From: Actinomycetes bacterium
Lineage (GTDB): Bacteria; Actinomycetota; Coriobacteriia; Coriobacteriales; Eggerthellaceae
Direction: 5' to 3'
Length of the DNA: 9,096 nt
NCBI GenBank assembly: GCA_023395755.1
Contig: JAEWYG010000069.1
Span: 1 to 9,096 of the forward strand
This document shows, in pieces, positions 4,746 through 9,096 of this stretch (its first letter is position 1; the number at the start of each line of letters is the position of its first letter). A model generated the notes under the pieces. The model saw only the letters and a program-made list of their open reading frames with translations, did no database searches and had not been told where the DNA came from. The position numbers were made by a program, and so were the translations under genes.

Positions 4746-7067
4746 TCAGTTAATCACTATGCCTTGCTTGCGCAATTCGCACGAAACATCCCCCATCTCG
4801 TCCGTGCGCTCAATACGTACTCCCTCTGCTGAAAGCTCTTGTAATGTTTTATCTGCAGGATGTCCGTAGCGGTTTTCTTCACCCACACTAATCAGAGCAA
4901 CGCGCGGAGAAAGCGCAGCCACCAATTCGGGAGTAAGTGCATTTTTCGATCCATGATGCCCTACTTTAAGAATATCAATTTGATCAATTCCCTCTTGCTC
5001 CACCAGGTTCGCCAACTCTTGATGCTCGACATCACCGGTAAACAGGGTCGTCATGTCAGAGATACCGTCACCATCCGCGTCGGCTTGCGCCACCAAGCAC
5101 ACGCTATCGGCGTTACCACCTTTATCGGTAAAGACCTCAGGCCACACGACACGCAGATCAAAAATGCCAACACGGAGACCACTCCCCACAGCAAGACCCT
5201 CTACTCCAGCCTTCCCTACTAAAAATTCGGCAGAATAACGAAGAGATACGCATGCCTCGCATGGGCAGGAGAGTGCATCTTGCGCAAGCAGCACGCGATC
5301 CACTTGGACAACGCCTTTCAGAGAAGAGAGTGAACCAGCATGATCGTCGTCACCGTGAGTTACGATAATTGCATCTAGCCGGTATACACCCTGACGTGCA
5401 AGACCTTGTCGCAACAGCTTGTCTTGATTACCGGTATCCACCAACAAGGTGACACCCCGACTGCGCACCAAGAACGCATCACCTTGGCCGACATTCAACA
5501 TAACAATTTTGTCGCCAGCAAGACTTGGCATAATAAAAACCATGCTAAGAGCGATCACGGTAGCCATAACCACCACACCACCAGCAACACATAATCGTGG
5601 TTTTGGCCACCAAAACCACAGCACTGCTGCACCAACTATGGTGCAGCCCATGGCCACAACAAAAGAGATATCAATAGGAATACTGGCAAATGGTAGATCC
5701 GCACAAAGTTTCACAACCCCACACAAACCATCAGCAGCAAAGCGTACCGGTTCCAGCAGTAAACCACCAAAAGGAGGAAAAGCAATGGCGACTAGTGAGG
5801 CAACAAGCCCTCCGGCACATATAAAGGGAAACAAAGGAGCTGTCAGTATGTTTGCAAGAGGAGCAACGAGCGACATCTGCGAGAACAGTGCTGCAGAAAG
5901 AGGCTGGGCCATAATACTTGACGCGGCGGTGAGCGCTAACGCCTCAACAGCAAAGCGTGGCAGACAAACAAGCCGTCCTAACCACGTTAAAGCAAGACGA
6001 GCAAACAACACAATTCCTAACGTAGAGAGCACCGACAGGGCAAACGACACAGACAAGGCCGCAGAAGCCGACGATGTCACCACTGCAATTATGCACACCG
6101 CAAGCCCATTTAAGCTCGAAGGTCTTCGTTGTGCAAAGAACGAAGACATCCCGACAACCGTCATGATGGCGGCCCGCACTGCCGAAACAGGAGCAGCAGA
6201 AAGTACCAGGTAGCAAAGAATCAATATCACCTGTATGCTCACAAAAACCACCCGCGGCACATGTAGCACCCTTAAACCAGCCCCAACGAATGCGCAGACG
6301 ATAACAAGATGCGCACCCGACACCGCGATAAGGTGCGCAAGACCTGCCACCTTGAATGCCTCGTACACATCGGCGTCATCAAGAGCAGATCGCCCACCGC
6401 AGACAAGCGCCTGCAAGACAGCAGCTCCCTCACCTCCCGAAGAACCCAATGTAGCAAGCGCTTGCGCACGTACCGACAACAGCATACCAATGAGGTCGTG
6501 GCGCTGCAGAACCTCCACCGTACCAGCTACCCCCATCGCAACGACACCACGTTGCCAGCAATAATTAGCCGACTTTCCTGTTGGCTCGGCAAGGGATACC
6601 GAAGCTTCGAACACTTCCCCGTAAAGCAAGAGGCGCGTATTGTCCTCAAAGCGCAGCATTACCTCTACCGTGCGTCCATCTTCCAGCCGCGTTCGGGCAA
6701 TGCACTGTGCGCCAAAAAGGCCTCTTGATGCATCTTCGACGGTCTCGAATCTCATACGGGCTGCAGGTTCATCTGCGACCGCGCGTTGCGCAGCCCGCAT
6801 ATCTGCCACCCCAGCGCACCCACAGACAGCACCAGCACACAAACCGAGCAAAGCACACCAGACTGTTGTGAGTCGGCACCTCCACAGCAAGACGCCGGCA
6901 CCGCAAGCGGCTGCAAGCGACACCAATCCCGCAATAAACACCGTCAAACTCGCACATTCTTGAGCATAAGCAAATACCCCCGCACATGATGCCCAGAGAC
7001 AAAGCGCGCACGTAAGCACGGGGGGAATACCCGGACGAACAGGCATCTTAAAAGGTGGCCTGCGCAC
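4746..7067 (-). CDS. comEC: ComEC/Rec2-type DNA internalisation channel
   Basis: ComEC is the inner-membrane protein through which single-stranded DNA enters during natural transformation. The 773 residues contain all three usual parts: N-terminal membrane helices with an OB-like domain (about 100-190, DUF4131 type), the multi-spanning competence domain (about 215-515) with the signature HLIAVSGAHL (245-254), and a C-terminal metallo-beta-lactamase domain (about 520-773). The latter has NVGQGDA (525-531), the metal motif H571xDxDH576 within THGDDDHAGS, FTGD (676-679), GHHGSKNA (703-710) and YGHP (734-737), so a catalytically competent fold is likely; degradation of the non-transported strand has been proposed for it. 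Translation starts with GTG at 7065-7067, chosen because AAGGAG lies six bases upstream. Two unusual sites are seen: an EF-hand-like acidic loop (663-671) and a CPCEAC cluster (601-606). No frameshift or internal stop interrupts it. Confidence 0.96.
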   Translation of the reverse strand: MRRPPFKMPVRPGIPPVLTCALCLWASCAGVFAYAQECASLTVFIAGLVSLAAACGAGVLLWRCRLTTVWCALLGLCAGAVCGCAGVADMRAAQRAVADEPAARMRFETVEDASRGLFGAQCIARTRLEDGRTVEVMLRFEDNTRLLLYGEVFEASVSLAEPTGKSANYCWQRGVVAMGVAGTVEVLQRHDLIGMLLSVRAQALATLGSSGGEGAAVLQALVCGGRSALDDADVYEAFKVAGLAHLIAVSGAHLVIVCAFVGAGLRVLHVPRVVFVSIQVILILCYLVLSAAPVSAVRAAIMTVVGMSSFFAQRRPSSLNGLAVCIIAVVTSSASAALSVSFALSVLSTLGIVLFARLALTWLGRLVCLPRFAVEALALTAASSIMAQPLSAALFSQMSLVAPLANILTAPLFPFICAGGLVASLVAIAFPPFGGLLLEPVRFAADGLCGVVKLCADLPFASIPIDISFVVAMGCTIVGAAVLWFWWPKPRLCVAGGVVVMATVIALSMVFIMPSLAGDKIVMLNVGQGDAFLVRSRGVTLLVDTGNQDKLLRQGLARQGVYRLDAIIVTHGDDDHAGSLSSLKGVVQVDRVLLAQDALSCPCEACVSLRYSAEFLVGKAGVEGLAVGSGLRVGIFDLRVVWPEVFTDKGGNADSVCLVAQADADGDGISDMTTLFTGDVEHQELANLVEQEGIDQIDILKVGHHGSKNALTPELVAALSPRVALISVGEENRYGHPADKTLQELSAEGVRIERTDEMGDVSCELRKQGIVIN

Positions 7068-7080
7068 ACTCTGCTCCTTA
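7068..7080 (-). promoter_or_regulatory. comEC ribosome-binding site overlapping the comEA stop
   Basis: Read on the minus strand, TAAGGAG combines the comEA stop codon TAA (7078-7080) with the Shine-Dalgarno sequence AAGGAG, followed by six bases and the comEC start GTG. The overlap supports translational coupling and decides the comEC start. Confidence 0.85.
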
Positions 7081-7773
7081 GCCCACGCAGATTACGTCTG
7101 CTAATGCAGCAAACTTCTTGTCACCAATCCCCGCCACTCGCTTCAGATCCTCAATTATCTTAAATGGTCCGTTCGTATTGCGATCAGCAATAATCTTTTC
7201 GGCAGTAGAAGCCCCAATACCTGGCAGTGCATCAAGCTGTGCAGCGGAGGCAGTGTTAATATTTACTTTGCCGCTCGCGAATGTGCCCGTACCACCTGCG
7301 CCACTACCAGTAAATGTTCCTACGGTGGCGTTGTCAACACGTGCGGGATCAAGGTCCACTTCATTCGGGACCAGCACCTGCTCGCCATCAGCCACTTCGC
7401 GCGCCAAATTAAGTGCATCGCGAGCAGCGTCCTCAGCAAAGCCGCCCGCAACGTTCACTGCATCGATTACACATGAACTTTCGGGCACCTCATACACTCC
7501 TGGTGTGACTACAGCGCCCCCTACGTGTATGCGTAGTATCTGCGGATCCGATACGGGCTGTACCTCGGTACCTTCTTCCACCCGCGTGTCCGACTCTTCA
7601 CCTGCAGAACGCTCAAGGGCGAACCCGTCCGCCGCAACCGCATCAAAAAGCATCTTGCCTGCGCCACAAAGCACCACAATAACCATCGCCGTTATGCCGA
7701 GAAGCACCGGCAAACGTACTTGAGACACCTGTAATTTTGCCCGCCATGATTCCGCACTCTCCTGAAAAGACAT
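7078..7773 (-). CDS. comEA: ComEA competence DNA receptor (SLBB plus helix-hairpin-helix)
   Basis: ComEA is a membrane-anchored protein that binds incoming double-stranded DNA outside the cytoplasmic membrane and passes it to ComEC. With the ATG at 7771-7773 the protein has 231 residues: a short cytoplasmic N terminus, one membrane helix (about 21-42, LPVLLGITAMVIVVLCGAGK), an acidic linker (50-76), an SLBB domain (about 80-137, starting RIHVGGAVVTPGVYEVPES), a Gly/Thr-rich hinge (150-168), and a double helix-hairpin-helix DNA-binding domain (169-231) with VNINTASAAQLDALPGIG and the second hairpin VAGIGDKK. An in-frame GTG at 7783-7785 would add four residues; I prefer the ATG because GGGAG lies about six bases before it. 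It is the first gene of a three-gene operon with comEC and holA. Pilus genes needed for uptake are not in the window. Confidence 0.94.
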   Translation of the reverse strand: MSFQESAESWRAKLQVSQVRLPVLLGITAMVIVVLCGAGKMLFDAVAADGFALERSAGEESDTRVEEGTEVQPVSDPQILRIHVGGAVVTPGVYEVPESSCVIDAVNVAGGFAEDAARDALNLAREVADGEQVLVPNEVDLDPARVDNATVGTFTGSGAGGTGTFASGKVNINTASAAQLDALPGIGASTAEKIIADRNTNGPFKIIEDLKRVAGIGDKKFAALADVICVG

Positions 7774-7811
7774 GGCTACTCCCACCTATCCATCCCCTCG
7801 TCCGCCCGATA

Positions 7812-7819
7812 GGTTAACC
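7812..7819. repeat. 8-bp palindrome ahead of comEA
   Basis: GGTTAACC is a perfect palindrome 39 bases upstream of the comEA ATG. Eight bases are short enough to occur by chance; its place in the 5' leader or promoter zone is the only reason to list it. Confidence 0.3.
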
Positions 7820-7871
7820 ATAACGCCGTAACCTTGCCGGCAAACCAAAAACGAATCGCGGTCAAACCACC

Positions 7872-7883
7872 TTGATGCATCAA
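7872..7883. repeat. 12-bp perfect palindrome ahead of comEA, possible operator
   Basis: TTGATGCATCAA is perfectly self-complementary and lies 99 bases upstream of the comEA ATG, in the only sizeable gap before the competence operon. A dimeric regulator could bind it. No regulator family was recognised from the pattern. Confidence 0.4.
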
Positions 7884-7915
7884 ATTTTTGCAAATCGATC
7901 ATCTTAGAGCAGACA

Positions 7916-7921
7916 ATAATA
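7916..7921 (-). promoter_or_regulatory. Candidate -10 box for the comEA-comEC-holA operon
   Basis: On the minus strand the sequence reads TATTAT (one mismatch to TATAAT). A TTGCTG box lies 22 bases upstream, which is too far for a standard -35, so this is weak. If used, transcription would start near 7909, with a leader of about 135 bases that contains the 12-bp palindrome. Confidence 0.22.
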
Positions 7922-7998
7922 CGGTCCGGATCCAGCACTATTGCAGCAAAAATCTGACACACCTCTTGTAAAGGGAGGAACGTAGTACGCCTATACCA

Positions 7999-8027
7999 TC
8001 AGTCAGCAACATACTGCTGCTGACTGA
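7999..8027. repeat. 10-bp inverted repeat behind thiI
   Basis: TCAGTCAGCA (7999-8008) is the exact reverse complement of TGCTGACTGA (8018-8027), with a nine-base loop. It lies 31 bases after the thiI stop on the minus strand. Neither side carries a T-tract, so it is not a standard intrinsic terminator. It may still form the 3' end of thiI mRNA, act with a termination factor, or be a protein-binding site for the comEA control region. Confidence 0.6.
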
Positions 8028-8057
8028 AATAAACTCATATTCAATTAGGTAAAGGAG

Positions 8058-9096
8058 TTAGTGGTTAGAAACAACTTCATCACGACGGCGTCGAAGTTTT
8101 TTCGGTTTATAGCCTGGACACGCATAGTCGCGAACCTCAACATTATCGATGATTTCTTCGATCCACTTCTCCAAGGGAAGGGCGCGCTCAGCCTCCAACA
8201 CTACAGGAAGCTTCGCATGCGTCTCGGGGCTACGGGGCATGAACAGCGTACAGCAGTCGGGAGCATCCTGCGATGAAATAGCGAACGTACCTACTCGCTG
8301 AGCCTCGCCGATAATCTCTAACTTATCGGTACCGATAAGCGGACGAAATACAGGACAGTCCACCGCATTATCAGTCGCACGAATATTGTCGAGTGTTTGA
8401 GAAGCCACCTGTCCCAAGCTCTCCCCCGTCACCAGCGCACCAGCATGTTCAATGCGGGCAATCGCTTCAGCCACCTTAAACATAAGACGACGATACATAA
8501 TCACGCGCAGCTCCGGTGGTACGATGAGCGCAATTTCGCGCTGGTAGTCACCGAATGGTACGGTATATACGCGTGCAATACATCCCGTACGTTCGAGCAC
8601 CTGGGCGATCTCATCCACCAGGTACTCACTGGCATCAGAGGTCTGCGGACGGCCAGAAAAGTGGACACCAATACACACAGCGCCGCGACGCGCCATCTTC
8701 CAGGTAGCAATCGGCGAATCGATACCCGATGAAAGAAGGCACACAACTTTCCCTGAGCTACCTACCGGCAGCCCACCCACTCCAGGTACCGAACGTGCGT
8801 AAACATATGAAGCATTCTGCACCACTTCGACACTAACGGTAACATCAGGGTTTTTCATACGCACAGCTTTATCGGGACACGCCTCCGAGAGAGCGCCACC
8901 GATAATCTGATTCATTTCCATCGAGTTCGTGGCAAAATCGGTATGGTTGCGACGCGCGGCCACTTTAAACGTAGAAAACGCCCCCGCTTCAGAAAGTGCC
9001 ACTAAAGCCGCTTCGGTCATTTCGCCCAAATCGCGCTCACATTTAAAACCACACGATACGCGTGCCACGCCCGGCACGCAGCCGATAACTTCGGAT
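8058..9096 (-). CDS. thiI: tRNA 4-thiouridine synthase ThiI, 5' end outside window
   Basis: ThiI adenylates U8 of tRNA and inserts sulphur to make 4-thiouridine; in many bacteria it also supplies sulphur for the thiamine thiazole. The frame stays open to base 9096 (the upstream residues read SEVIGCVPGVARVSCG), so about 50-60 N-terminal residues of the ferredoxin-like domain are probably missing. The 345 visible residues hold the THUMP domain (about 8765-9020), the PP-loop ATPase motif SSGIDSP (8712-8732), GALVTGESLGQVASQT (near 8394-8441), and the conserved DCCT (8247-8258), where the family cysteine used in sulphur transfer lies. The protein ends soon after the core domain and has no rhodanese domain, as in Bacillus-type ThiI, so sulphur probably comes from a separate cysteine desulphurase. 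The PP-loop reads S-S-G where the family usually has S-G-G. A GTG at 9075-9077 is an internal valine, not the start. Confidence 0.95.
   Translation of the reverse strand, partial: SEVIGCVPGVARVSCGFKCERDLGEMTEAALVALSEAGAFSTFKVAARRNHTDFATNSMEMNQIIGGALSEACPDKAVRMKNPDVTVSVEVVQNASYVYARSVPGVGGLPVGSSGKVVCLLSSGIDSPIATWKMARRGAVCIGVHFSGRPQTSDASEYLVDEIAQVLERTGCIARVYTVPFGDYQREIALIVPPELRVIMYRRLMFKVAEAIARIEHAGALVTGESLGQVASQTLDNIRATDNAVDCPVFRPLIGTDKLEIIGEAQRVGTFAISSQDAPDCCTLFMPRSPETHAKLPVVLEAERALPLEKWIEEIIDNVEVRDYACPGYKPKKLRRRRDEVVSNH

Noticed and set aside
5449..6213. Long plus-strand open frame (254 codons) inside the comEC region
   Set aside because: It is antisense to the well-supported comEC competence domain, its residue mix (Thr, Ala, Asn, Lys rich, no motifs) fits a shadow frame, and it has no promoter or ribosome-binding site.
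7971..7980. Shine-Dalgarno-like AAGGGAGGAA on the plus strand between comEA and thiI
   Set aside because: No ATG, GTG or TTG start with a usable frame follows at a normal distance, so no hidden plus-strand peptide is supported.
8061..8276. Plus-strand frame starting GTG behind AAAGGAG, antisense to the thiI 3' end
   Set aside because: The purine stretch is only three bases from the GTG, and the frame is fully antisense to conserved ThiI residues; the translation has no recognisable features.
1..9096. Search for CRISPR arrays, insertion sequences, integrases, toxin-antitoxin pairs or phage genes
   Set aside because: No regularly spaced repeats, transposase or integrase motifs, terminal inverted repeats or phage-like genes were seen; the window is mostly core genome.

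Overview
The window looks like chromosome of an anaerobic or microaerophilic actinobacterium, most plausibly a Coriobacteriia (Eggerthellales-like) species of moderate GC content. This is an inference from a rubrerythrin (anaerobe-type peroxide defence), a competence cluster comEA-comEC-holA facing rpsT, a rhodanese-less ThiI and codon use of roughly balanced GC. No marker that fixes the genus is present.

Left part (1-1062, plus strand): the 3' part of a short-chain dehydrogenase/reductase (SDR), then a complete rubrerythrin with its own near-consensus promoter, a strong ribosome-binding site and a strong intrinsic terminator. This part is clearly richer in G/C than what follows (39 of 60 bases G/C at 1-60, 43 of 60 at 721-780, but 24 of 60 at 1381-1440). 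The third-position bias drops inside the rubrerythrin gene, at the joint between its two domains.

Middle (1063-3629, plus strand): a 373-base spacer with a candidate extended -10 promoter; sstT (sodium:serine/threonine symporter); a possible small 81-residue ORF that overlaps the sstT end and stops just before an intrinsic terminator; a leader without recognisable genes; and rpsT, whose S20 product has a tail of about 78 Ala/Lys/Glu-rich residues. rpsT ends at a perfect hairpin terminator that can work in both directions.

Right part (3745-9096, minus strand): transcription runs thiI (its 5' end lies outside the window), a 284-base regulatory-looking gap with three separate inverted repeats, then a tight operon comEA-comEC-holA. 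ComEA captures double-stranded DNA at the membrane and ComEC forms the single-strand import channel. HolA, the clamp-loader delta subunit, is a replication gene carried at the end of this competence operon. comEC translation appears coupled to comEA, since its Shine-Dalgarno sequence overlaps the comEA stop codon. The operon converges on rpsT.

Most of the window is recognisable core genome. I see no mobile element, CRISPR array, rRNA or tRNA and no convincing new multi-gene system. The items most worth a second look are the composition break inside rubrerythrin, the S20 tail, an EF-hand-like acidic loop in the ComEC metallo-beta-lactamase domain, the palindrome-rich region ahead of comEA, and the small ORF behind sstT.
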